From the IMG/VR virus record IMGVR_UViG_3300030385_002035, positions 1-22,632 of that record: 22,632 nt of DNA; one strand, written 5' to 3'. The DNA comes from a virus. The notes under the pieces were generated by a model, which was given only the letters and a program-made list of their open reading frames with translations, was not told the DNA's origin and searched no databases. Shown one piece after another: positions 14,229 through 20,436 of this stretch (position 1 is its first letter; the number at the start of each line of letters is the position of its first letter). The position numbers were made by a program, and so were the translations under genes.

Positions 14229-14974
14229 CCTACGCAATTTTAAATGACATCCATATTCCCTACCATGATAAGAAGGTACTAAACTTAGTCTTATCTTTCC
14301 TTAAAAAGAAAGAGGTGAAGATAGATGAGATTATTTTAAATGGGGACATAGTTGACTGTTATCCCATTAGTACATTTGATAAGAAACCATTTAGCCCTTC
14401 GTCTATAGACCTTGAGATAGAGGAACTAGAAAAGTTTATTAAGGAACTGCAAAAGATAACACCCAAGATTACCTATATAGCAGGAAACCATGAAGATAGA
14501 ACCAGAAAATGGATATGGAAGAATGAAGTTATCCATAGACTGGGACAGGACAGGGGAATACAGGTAAGTAAATTATCCTTCGCTACCCTGTATGGACTAG
14601 ATGATTTAGGTGTGAAGTATTTAGAGTATGGTGATGGTGTATGGCTAGGAAAACTCTTTTGTACCCACGGCCGAGTGGTACGCAAGCATAGTGCTTTTAG
14701 TGCAAAGGCAGAGTGGGAAGGTAATGGTTGTTCCACATTGACTGGACACACGCATAGAATAGGTAGGTATTCTGTAACTTTAAGAGGAGGAACATACGCC
14801 TCCTTTGAAAATGCCTGTCTCTGCTCCCTAAATCCAGAATACATAAAGGGAGTTCCTAACTGGCAACATGGGTTCTCTATAGTTCATGTGTCACCTAATG
14901 GCTTATTTAATGTCAACCAAATCGACATTCTCAAGAGGAGTAGCTTGTTCTATGGCGGAAAAGAGTATTCTTGA
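14219..14974 (+). CDS. Calcineurin-like metallophosphoesterase
   Basis: The protein (251 residues from ATG 14219) has every metal-binding motif of the family: Asp10-x-His12 (NDIHIP), Gly-Asp43 (NGDIVD), Asn90-His91-Glu (GNHED), His150 (CTHG) and Gly-His177-Thr-His179 (GHTHR). It should be a two-metal phosphohydrolase; the substrate cannot be told from the motifs, but the phage-borne single-domain forms are often nucleotide phosphodiesterases or nucleic acid end-processing enzymes. I preferred ATG 14219 to TTG 14207 because the next residues go directly into the first strand (VTYAILND) and ATG overlaps the spanin stop by 10 bp. It is the last convincing gene of the rightward arm. Confidence 0.85.
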   Translation: MPVTYAILNDIHIPYHDKKVLNLVLSFLKKKEVKIDEIILNGDIVDCYPISTFDKKPFSPSSIDLEIEELEKFIKELQKITPKITYIAGNHEDRTRKWIWKNEVIHRLGQDRGIQVSKLSFATLYGLDDLGVKYLEYGDGVWLGKLFCTHGRVVRKHSAFSAKAEWEGNGCSTLTGHTHRIGRYSVTLRGGTYASFENACLCSLNPEYIKGVPNWQHGFSIVHVSPNGLFNVNQIDILKRSSLFYGGKEYS

Positions 14975-15143
14975 ACTTCTAGAAACCAATAAACCAAATG
15001 AAAATCAATTTGACTTCCTAAACAAAAAGGGCATACGCCAACCAAAAAGCGTATGCCCTGACTCACTACATCACGACCAAGAAAATGGAGTAAAACCTAG
15101 TTCTGATGTAGCACGACATCCTCCCCTTCACAACAGTAACTAA
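14952..15143 (+). CDS. Doubtful 63-residue ORF at the end of the rightward arm
   Basis: An ATG at 14952 with GAGGAG about 10 bp upstream opens a frame that overlaps the phosphoesterase by 23 bp. The first 28 residues (MAEKSILELLETNKPNENQF and on) look protein-like. The rest runs through the leftward terminator hairpin and then antisense to the 50-residue leftward gene at 15097-15249, where composition turns poor (DVARHPPLHNSN). Either a short real gene has its end in the terminator region or the ORF is accidental. No family is recognised. Confidence 0.3.
   Translation: MAEKSILELLETNKPNENQFDFLNKKGIRQPKSVCPDSLHHDQENGVKPSSDVARHPPLHNSN
15029..15058 (-). terminator. Rho-independent terminator of the leftward operon
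   Basis: Perfect 10-bp stem (GGGCATACGC at 15029-15038 and GCGTATGCCC at 15049-15058) with a 10-base loop. On the minus strand the hairpin is followed by TTTTTGTTT (15028 down to 15020), a good U-tract. On the plus strand no T-run follows, so it is oriented for leftward transcripts. It lies 39 bp beyond the last leftward gene, exactly at the convergence of the two arms. Confidence 0.85.
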
Positions 15144-15249
15144 CTTTGACTATCAAATACTGACCATCACTTAAATAACTTTTCACACTATACCCCTGAG
15201 ACAAATGTTCCACTAACTCATCATGGTAAACTACTTTCGTTTCTTCCAT
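15097..15249 (-). CDS. 50-residue protein, last gene of the leftward operon
   Basis: A short ORF with a strong ribosome binding site (AAAGGAG, 7 bp before the ATG) inside the 3' end of the nuclease gene, which it overlaps by 29 bp. The product begins MEETKVVYHDELVEHLSQGY and continues VKSYLSDGQYLIVKVSYCC. The order 'strand, DELxEHLxxGY helix, SDGQYLIVKV strand' is like small phage proteins with a 'LxxxLxxGWxv...x-hydrophobic-V/L-K' pattern whose function is not known. Two adjacent cysteines follow. The terminator lies shortly after its stop, which supports it as a true final gene. Confidence 0.65.
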   Translation of the reverse strand: MEETKVVYHDELVEHLSQGYSVKSYLSDGQYLIVKVSYCCEGEDVVLHQN

Positions 15250-15565
15250 TCTGAATCTCCTTTGGATCAATTTGCATAATGGCTATCGCTAAACCACTAT
15301 CGTCTAGGATTAATCCGTAGCCATCATCGGAAAGAGCCTTCTTCATTGAAGCTGGAATTGATTTACATCGCTTCACTTGAAAGGCAAAAGATTTGCCACT
15401 GTCTAAAACCAAGTCAGCACCAAACTCATCACCTGACCTTCTGTGCGAGTTCCAAACCCTGGATCCTTGGAAAAGACCCTGTAGGTATTTCTTGAACATC
15501 AGATTACCTGCTGAGCCTTTTCTTTTATTAGACCTAGCAATCGCTGCTTTACTCTTGGAAGACAT
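15221..15565 (-). CDS. PD-(D/E)XK-like nuclease, possible Holliday-junction resolvase
   Basis: A 114-residue protein with a basic N-terminus (KSKAAIARSNKRKGSAGN) and the layout of small Hjc-like or PD-(D/E)XK nucleases: helix FKKYLQGLF, strand VWNSHRRSGD, then FGADLVLDSGKSFAFQVKRC. Asp51 and Lys65 would be the catalytic Asp and Lys; the usual acidic residue of the E-x-K motif is Gln63, a substitution known in some nuclease branches. I chose ATG 15565 because the longer frame begins with TTG at 15595, while GGAGAGAGG precedes 15565. It overlaps the HTH gene by 17 bp. With the annealase and primase-helicase it would complete a recombination set. Family assignment is by pattern only. Confidence 0.6.
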   Translation of the reverse strand: MSSKSKAAIARSNKRKGSAGNLMFKKYLQGLFQGSRVWNSHRRSGDEFGADLVLDSGKSFAFQVKRCKSIPASMKKALSDDGYGLILDDSGLAIAIMQIDPKEIQNGRNESSLP

Positions 15566-15782
15566 GGTCTGTACTTTCCTCTCTCCAACGTTCAAAATCA
15601 GATGTGTAAATTCTTATGTGACCTTTTTTTCCGTTTCCAATATTTGTTCTATGCACTCTAGGAAAAACCCCAGAGTTTACCAATGAACGCACCCTGTGAG
15701 TGCTATAACACATGATAGTTGCTATATCTGCAACTGTCAACATTGTATCAACCCCACTTCCTGACTTAATTTCTTTTTGCAT
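15549..15782 (-). CDS. Small HTH (MerR/excisionase-like) DNA-binding protein
   Basis: A 77-residue protein whose core (LTVADIATIMCYSTHRVRSL, about 15-34, then VNSGVFPRV) is a winged helix-turn-helix of the HTH_17/excisionase type: 'LTxxEIAxxLxxSxxxVxxLxxxGxFPRV', followed by a wing and the aromatic-rich YTSDFERWREE helix. Such proteins act as excisionases, regulators or replication accessory factors. AGGAG lies 8 bp before the ATG, inside the end of the primase-helicase gene (17 bp overlap). No integrase is present in the window, so a regulatory role is at least as likely as excision. Confidence 0.7.
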   Translation of the reverse strand: MQKEIKSGSGVDTMLTVADIATIMCYSTHRVRSLVNSGVFPRVHRTNIGNGKKGHIRIYTSDFERWREESTDHVFQE

Positions 15783-17055
15783 TACTTTCTCCTATTATTA
15801 TATCATTTTCGTTGTAGGAAACTTGCGTTCCCCAATTGAAAGAACCATCAGAATAAATCTTGTATCCTAAAGAATGTTGCAAATTAGATAGATTTGATTT
15901 CACATGAACTAAAACATTGCTGTGATATTTTTCTCTCGAATCTATTTCCTCTGTCACCTTACCTGCCAACATCATACTTCTAGCTAATCCACTCAGTCCT
16001 GTACTTCCTGACAGCCTGTAGATTGCGTCTGTTATTTGAGAAGATTTATTCAAATGACTAATGCAGAGCAAGGCACAGTTGTATTTCCTTGCCTCTTTTA
16101 AAATGTCAGACAACACTTCTCGAACCTCATTGTCTGAATTTACGTTCTGATATCCTGCAAAGAAAGCGTTGAGAGGGTCAATGACACACAGGCTAGCTTT
16201 CGTTTCCCTTATCATAGCCTTTATTTCGTCTATACCCTCTGGCGTAAACTGTACGCTTCCCTCGTCAAATACACTTATCTTGTCCATATCGTGTTCCTCA
16301 AAGGTTTCTATTCTAGTTTTGAGTACCGAACTGGAATCTTCCCCCAACAGAAACAAACTATCAAATGGTTCAAACTTCTCTTGCTGTGGCAATCCCTTTC
16401 CGATAGAACCTGCACAAGCTATTGCAGAGGATATGTAAGACTTTCCACATCCTGGATATCCGTACAGAATAGATAAGTACGACAAGGGAATACGATTTTC
16501 CCACAGCCAAGAAACACTTTCGTCTTCCACTTCGGAAAGTTTTTTGAGTTTCTGATAAGGTAGTTCAATAGATTTCGCTTCCTTGATAAGTTCTTTCAGT
16601 TTATCTAATGAACCCTTTCTTTCCGTTATCCATTCATAAAAATCTTCGGAAGGAAAAAGACCAGGAAGTTTAATAATCTTGGAAACTATTCCTAACTTTA
16701 ATAGCTGATAAGCAAAGTCAGTTACATATTTGTGTCCTGTCTCGTCATTGTCAGGGATAAGAATTACTCTCTCGACTCCCACTTCCTTCAGCCACATGGC
16801 ACAAGTCGCATCAGAGTTAGAACCATTGGGGCAACAAGTAGCTTTCCATTTCGTTTTTTGATGGAAGAAGTCTACACACTTTTCCCCTTCCAAGAGAAAG
16901 ACTGTTTTCGTGTTCGCTATTTCATCTAATCTATAAGGGACTGTTGTCTTTAATGGCTTTTTCCAATAAATCTCTTTGCCTTCTTGGGTATCTCTTCGAG
17001 TTTTGACCCCCTGCACCTGACCCATAATGTCCCTGTAAATGTATTCTGTCTCCAT
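15766..17055 (-). CDS. TOPRIM plus RecA-like ATPase primase-helicase (RepA/AAA_25 type)
   Basis: This 429-residue protein opens with a short strand module (TEYIYRDIMGQVQGVKTR) that normally follows a primase zinc finger. A TOPRIM domain comes next: FLLEGEKCVDFF (Glu56, Glu58) and ILIPDNDETG (Asp102, Asp104). From about 190 a RecA-like ATPase follows: Walker A GYPGCGKS (199-206), FLLGEDS, Walker B LCVIDPLNAF (Asp293) and the HLNKSS segment. It should unwind DNA and possibly prime synthesis at the fork, but it lacks its own zinc finger, which is encoded just upstream in another frame. AAGGAAG lies 6 bp before ATG 17055. The 3' end overlaps the HTH gene. Confidence 0.85.
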   Translation of the reverse strand: METEYIYRDIMGQVQGVKTRRDTQEGKEIYWKKPLKTTVPYRLDEIANTKTVFLLEGEKCVDFFHQKTKWKATCCPNGSNSDATCAMWLKEVGVERVILIPDNDETGHKYVTDFAYQLLKLGIVSKIIKLPGLFPSEDFYEWITERKGSLDKLKELIKEAKSIELPYQKLKKLSEVEDESVSWLWENRIPLSYLSILYGYPGCGKSYISSAIACAGSIGKGLPQQEKFEPFDSLFLLGEDSSSVLKTRIETFEEHDMDKISVFDEGSVQFTPEGIDEIKAMIRETKASLCVIDPLNAFFAGYQNVNSDNEVREVLSDILKEARKYNCALLCISHLNKSSQITDAIYRLSGSTGLSGLARSMMLAGKVTEEIDSREKYHSNVLVHVKSNLSNLQHSLGYKIYSDGSFNWGTQVSYNENDIIIGESNAKRN

Positions 17056-17269
17056 TTAAGTCTTCCTTATTTAGATTTAAAGCATTGACAATACTTTCTT
17101 CCGTGCAACCTGTTCTACACCTAACTACGATTCTTCCTGTTTTGTTAGATGTGAAGAAATAAAGACTTGGGCGTTTGTCGTTGTGTGCTGGGCAAAGACC
17201 TCTCCACCAAGAACCATTCGGAGAACCCTTTGCCTTCTGAATATAGGTGCTAAATTCTTCTATATTCAT
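16931..17269 (-). CDS. CHC2-like primase zinc-finger protein
   Basis: A 112-residue protein with a primase-type zinc ribbon: Cys26-x2-His29 (WWRGLCPAHNDKRPS), then Cys51-x3-Cys55 (VVRCRTGC), a strong match to DnaG/T7 gp4 zinc domains that recognise the template priming site. The helix TEESIVNALNLNKEDLN follows; in ordinary fused proteins the TOPRIM module would come next. Here that module continues in the +1 frame from ATG 17055, while this frame runs 125 bp further into a Gly/Arg-rich tail (YGSGAGGQNSKRYPRRQR) that may have no function. The start (ATG 17269) overlaps the dehydrogenase stop as ATGA. Confidence 0.75.
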   Translation of the reverse strand: MNIEEFSTYIQKAKGSPNGSWWRGLCPAHNDKRPSLYFFTSNKTGRIVVRCRTGCTEESIVNALNLNKEDLNGDRIHLQGHYGSGAGGQNSKRYPRRQRDLLEKAIKDNSPL

Positions 17270-18585
17270 AGCGAAAGCACCTTACCTTCCTTTTGATAGT
17301 ATTCCACTTGTTTCGGATATACGTTGCAGCAGTCAACTATACTTTTTGCGTCTAAAAATATTTCGTCAAAATTTTTAATACTTGAATGTCTTTGAAGGAT
17401 GACCACGCAATCAAATTCACCTACATTACTGAGTGCCACACTCTTCACTTGCTTATCCTTCGATAACCAAAAAGAAGAAACGAGAGGGTCATGGTACTGG
17501 ACATCCACATTTTCTTCCCCCAAAACATTCCACAACGCTCTGCAAGCAGACTCTCTTGTATCAGATACGTCTTTTTTATAAGAGGCACCAATTAACAAAA
17601 CCTTCTTGCCAGATATATTTACATCTTCTAAGGTTATATCTCCCACCGCTTTTTTAATAAGCCATGCTATATGTATCGCCATCGAGTTATTGACAGCTAA
17701 AGCCTTTTCCAACATACCTAACCTACAGTTTACCTGTTTCGCTGACCAAGCCAAACAAGAACTATCCACTCCGATACATTCTCCGCCAACTGAAGCTGAT
17801 GGATAGAAACTCTGGAATCCAAAAGGTTTAGTCTTCGCAGCATCGATTACTTCCCAAATATCTATATCAATCTTGGAAGTAAACTGACTCAATTCTTGAA
17901 TTAACGCACTGTTAACCATTCGGTATGAGTTTTCCAAAAGTTTAGAAGTCTCGCAAACTTCTGGAGAGGAACAGAGAATGGGAGGGCATATAGTCTGATA
18001 CAGATACTCTGTTATTTCACCGCAGTTATCTGTAATTCCACTGACTAGTTTTGGCACGTTGTGAATGAAAAATTTTTCATTTCCTGGATCTACTCTCTCA
18101 GGGCTACAACCCATAAAAAAATTATGTCCCACCTTGCATTTTTCTCCCTCTAACAATGGAAGAATTGAGTTTCTTGTCGTTCCCACAGGTACAGTTGACT
18201 CCAAAATAACCAACTTATTTTCCGCAGAAGGAATGTCCTGCACTGCTTTCTCTATGGCACTGAGGTCAGGATTCCCTGTCTTTGCTCTAGGAGTTGGAAC
18301 ACAGATAATAATAATATCGCTGTTACTTCCTTGAAATTGTTGAGGGTCAGAGTTGACATCAAATTTCAGCAACTCATACTTAGGGTCTTTGAACTTATCT
18401 CTAAGCATAGATATTCTCTTGGAAGAAATATCATAACCTGTGACAGGGAAACCCTGTTGGGAAAAAGCACTTCCCAACGAGGACCCTACGAAACCACAAC
18501 CAATGATACTAATTTTAGCCTTACGCATTTCTATTTTCTCAAGCAGTTTCTTGCCAACAGTAGATTGCTTAGAAGGGAATGTCAT
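17266..18585 (-). CDS. UDP-HexNAc/UDP-sugar 6-dehydrogenase-like enzyme (WbpA/WecC type)
   Basis: A 439-residue protein, full length for the family that oxidises C6 of UDP-N-acetylhexosamines to uronic acids with two NAD. Seen: NAD-binding GCGFVGSSLG (29-38), ESTVPVGTT, CSPERVDPGN (160-169), which is the UDP-GlcNAc/ManNAc dehydrogenase form, ETSKLLENSYRMVN with Lys215, KPFGFQSFYP, and the catalytic Cys270 in VGGECIGVD. The C-terminal domain has KVLLIGASYKKDVSDTRES. Odd: the usual GGHCIP carries Glu for His and Gly for Pro, and PGPG is SAS, so activity or substrate may be changed. The N-terminus has 20 extra residues; AGGAGG 9 bp before ATG 18585 favours this start over ATG 18528. It sits, unexpectedly, between replication genes. 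Confidence 0.85.
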   Translation of the reverse strand: MTFPSKQSTVGKKLLEKIEMRKAKISIIGCGFVGSSLGSAFSQQGFPVTGYDISSKRISMLRDKFKDPKYELLKFDVNSDPQQFQGSNSDIIIICVPTPRAKTGNPDLSAIEKAVQDIPSAENKLVILESTVPVGTTRNSILPLLEGEKCKVGHNFFMGCSPERVDPGNEKFFIHNVPKLVSGITDNCGEITEYLYQTICPPILCSSPEVCETSKLLENSYRMVNSALIQELSQFTSKIDIDIWEVIDAAKTKPFGFQSFYPSASVGGECIGVDSSCLAWSAKQVNCRLGMLEKALAVNNSMAIHIAWLIKKAVGDITLEDVNISGKKVLLIGASYKKDVSDTRESACRALWNVLGEENVDVQYHDPLVSSFWLSKDKQVKSVALSNVGEFDCVVILQRHSSIKNFDEIFLDAKSIVDCCNVYPKQVEYYQKEGKVLSL

Positions 18586-19375
18586 CTGCCTTATCCTCCT
18601 CTAAATCTGCTTCAGTGAGTTCAACTTGTGGATCCGCTTCCTGTACTTCACTTAACCCCATTTCAATATCTCCCATGAGTCTATCTTTATCTGTGGCTGA
18701 CAGATATTTAATGTCATCGAGGTTAGCTAATTTACCTCTCTTAGATTTGTAGTTGTCAAAGATATGATCCCACAGTTGACCTACACCGATATCTCTTGAC
18801 TCGCAAGCAGTTTGAAACTTAGTCAGGTATGGTTCCTTAAACCAATACTCTCTATCAGAAGACTGCGAATCTTCACCACTGCTGGATGCAGATTGGTTAT
18901 CTGTTTTTGGTGAAGACTCGCTAGGTTTTCTGGAAGGATTTTTGTGGGGAACGTAAGCATTGCCATCATCGTCTAAAATATCGTTACTGCAAGACATTCC
19001 CCAATAATTTTGGCAACTGTATCTCTTAATGTACGAGGAAAAACTGCCGAACTTTTGGGGATCCAGGATTGCTTCGTCAGGTACAGCGAAACAAGATTCT
19101 TCCGTTTCATCACTTGCCCTATCCCTCACTAACATCTTTATAATGTTTCTGTTCTCCCCATTCACGCAAAACTTAAATGTTTGAAACAGCCCATACTTTT
19201 CTAATACAGGTCGAACCACTGTAAGTAAATCGTGTAGGGTGGAATACTTGCTGTTGCCGAAGAAAGGATTGTTTCCACTTTGCTTTAGGTCTTGCTTGTT
19301 AATCTCGTAAGTAGCTAGTGCCAATCGTTCTCTAAATGTCAGTTTCTTTTTCGTTGTTGCTTTTGCTTCCGTCAT
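18569..19375 (-). CDS. erf: ERF-family single-strand annealing recombinase with SSB-like C-terminal tip
   Basis: A 268-residue protein that should anneal complementary single strands in phage recombination. The ERF core is recognised by NSKYSTLHDLLTVVRPVLEK (41-60), YGLFQTFKF, and SSYIKRYSCQNYWGM (113-127) followed by NDILDDDGNAY. A Ser-rich linker (about 147-173) joins it to a C-terminal region with WFKEPYLTKFQTAC and WDHIFDNYKSKRGK. The last residues, EEDKADDIPF, copy the acidic tip by which bacterial SSB recruits repair proteins (DDDIPF in E. coli). AGGAG lies 7 bp before the ATG. It overlaps the upstream gene by 44 bp and the dehydrogenase by 17 bp; the bases coding EEDK also form the dehydrogenase ribosome binding site. 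Confidence 0.85.
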   Translation of the reverse strand: MTEAKATTKKKLTFRERLALATYEINKQDLKQSGNNPFFGNSKYSTLHDLLTVVRPVLEKYGLFQTFKFCVNGENRNIIKMLVRDRASDETEESCFAVPDEAILDPQKFGSFSSYIKRYSCQNYWGMSCSNDILDDDGNAYVPHKNPSRKPSESSPKTDNQSASSSGEDSQSSDREYWFKEPYLTKFQTACESRDIGVGQLWDHIFDNYKSKRGKLANLDDIKYLSATDKDRLMGDIEMGLSEVQEADPQVELTEADLEEDKADDIPF

Positions 19376-19580
19376 AAAATATCTCCTTTAATGTTTGGAT
19401 TAATTTTTCTACTCGATTAACTCTCTCATCTAATTCAGCAAGTTTAAAATCAGACTTGCGATATAACTTTTTTGCCACTGCCCTTCGTGTTTGTAAATCT
19501 ACTACTCTCTCTATTACCTCCTTTAAATTTTTAGGGGCTACTATATCTTGTGGTTTGTCTTTGATAACATATTGCTTCAT
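19332..19580 (-). CDS. Small helical protein upstream of the recombinase
   Basis: An 82-residue, mostly helical and charged protein (NLKEVIERVVDLQTRRAVAK, KLAELDERVNRVEKLIQTLK) with heptad spacing that suggests a coiled coil. No catalytic motif or membrane segment. GGAGGG precedes the ATG by about 12 bp, and its 3' end overlaps the ERF gene by 44 bp, so the two are translated together. It may partner the recombinase or regulate it; I recognise no family. Confidence 0.6.
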   Translation of the reverse strand: MKQYVIKDKPQDIVAPKNLKEVIERVVDLQTRRAVAKKLYRKSDFKLAELDERVNRVEKLIQTLKEIFYDGSKSNNEKETDI

Positions 19581-19714
19581 ATCGTAATATATCCCTCCAA
19601 ATAAAAAAAACCTTTACGGAATTTAAAAATTATGATAATTATTCCATGTATCATGGATGTCATGGAGGAATGAGTATCCGATTTCCGACATGACTTGTGC
19701 ATCCGCACAACACC
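19581..19714. other. 134-bp gap with two short inverted repeats
   Basis: The longest gap in the leftward arm. It holds two perfect inverted repeats: CCATG-TAT-CATGG (19644-19656) and TTGTGC-ATCC-GCACAA (19695-19710), the latter right after the stop of the gene at 19715-19951. On the minus strand an A/T-rich stretch (TAATTATCATAAT) and a run of eight T lie before the 19580 start. I see no ORF. It could hold an internal leftward promoter with operator-like sites; no element is strong enough to name. Confidence 0.4.
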
Positions 19715-19951
19715 TTACGATTTTCCCATGTTCATAATAGTTTCTTTCGCAACCAATCTAACCCAATCTATGAACTCCATATCGTATCTTCTCTCTATTT
19801 CTCCCTTGACTACGTTCCACTGCTTATCTGTAAATCTATTATTAGTCCATCTTTCTACATCATCTCTGTCAATAATATCTGCCAACAATTCTGCATCGTC
19901 CTGTTTATCTTTCAGTTGCCTATTGATAGAACTTTTTTTCGTAATAAACAT
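19715..19951 (-). CDS. Unknown 78-residue protein
   Basis: A charged small protein (KKSSINRQLKDKQDDAELL, then DIIDRDDVERWTNNRFTDKQ and WNVVKGEIERRYDMEFIDWV). Two tryptophans within a predicted helical hairpin and many Asp/Glu, without recognisable motif. It directly follows the stop of the gene at 19952 (adjacent, no gap), with AAGGAGAAGTAA just before its ATG. Probably an early accessory protein. Confidence 0.6.
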   Translation of the reverse strand: MFITKKSSINRQLKDKQDDAELLADIIDRDDVERWTNNRFTDKQWNVVKGEIERRYDMEFIDWVRLVAKETIMNMGKS

Positions 19952-20200
19952 TTACTTCTCCTTTTTAAAATAGTTAGAATTATCCCCCGTTGAAAAAATA
20001 TCTCGCAGTTCTAGTGAAGATAACTTATCGTTCAGCCACTCGGTGGGGTCTGCTGTTTCCCCTGTCATAACTGTGTAGGGCATTTGATCTTTAAATGCTT
20101 CAAGTAACGCTTCCTCTAACTCATCACTAAAATCTTCACCATCATAAAACCATTTCTTAAAATCCTTTTCATGCTTTCCAATTACCTCTAACAACTCCAT
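19952..20200 (-). CDS. Unknown acidic 82-residue protein
   Basis: An acidic protein (EDFSDELEEALLEAFKDQ, ETADPTEWLNDKLSSLELRD) with an aromatic N-terminal patch (FKKWFYDG). Starts immediately after the stop of the gene at 20201, with AAGGAGAAGTAA before the ATG, the same arrangement as at the next gene downstream. Acidic small early proteins sometimes mimic DNA or bind host enzymes, but nothing in the sequence proves that. Confidence 0.6.
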   Translation of the reverse strand: MELLEVIGKHEKDFKKWFYDGEDFSDELEEALLEAFKDQMPYTVMTGETADPTEWLNDKLSSLELRDIFSTGDNSNYFKKEK

Positions 20201-20365
20201 TTACTTCTCCTTTCCTCGTTGAGATTCTAATTTATTTGCGTGTCTACAGGCTTGGTCGTGAAGTTTTAAATTCTTCTCAGCAATAAAATCACCGAAATCA
20301 TCAAACCACTTCACGACCCCCCTCATTCTATTTACCTCTTCTTCCCATGTTTCTTTATTATTCAT
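20201..20365 (-). CDS. Unknown 54-residue protein, first gene after the candidate promoter
   Basis: From ATG 20365 (GAGG about 7 bp upstream) the protein reads MNNKETWEEEVNRMRGVVKW then a helix FIAEKNLKLHDQACRHANKL. The frame could start at ATG 20395, but that ATG lies in the A/T-rich promoter-like region and has no ribosome binding site. No family recognised. Its stop is directly adjacent to the next ATG. Confidence 0.55.
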   Translation of the reverse strand: MNNKETWEEEVNRMRGVVKWFDDFGDFIAEKNLKLHDQACRHANKLESQRGKEK

Positions 20366-20369
20366 AACT

Positions 20370-20436
20370 AACCTCACATAATAATATATACACACTTATA
20401 TACTATCATGCTTGTCAAGTTTCAAAATAAACTTGC
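20370..20436 (-). promoter_or_regulatory. Candidate leftward promoter with overlapping palindrome
   Basis: Between the methyltransferase stop and the next gene, on the minus strand, TTGAAA is followed 17 bp later by TATATA (or 19 bp by TATAAG), and a TTGACA lies a few bases further on. The putative -35 is inside a perfect palindrome, CAAGTTT-N6-AAACTTG (20416-20435), which also spans the methyltransferase stop codon. The region beyond is very A/T-rich. A promoter under repressor control for the replication operon is plausible; a weak terminator hairpin for the upstream operon is the alternative, though no U-tract follows. Confidence 0.4.

Noticed and set aside
15566-15595. TTG start ten residues upstream in the nuclease gene
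   Set aside because: ATG 15565 has GGAGAGAGG upstream; the TTG would place that site inside the coding sequence.
19605-19635. Terminator from the eight-T run (minus strand) after AATTCCGTAAAGG
   Set aside because: The possible stem has only two consecutive G-C pairs and mismatches beyond, so it does not form a stable hairpin.
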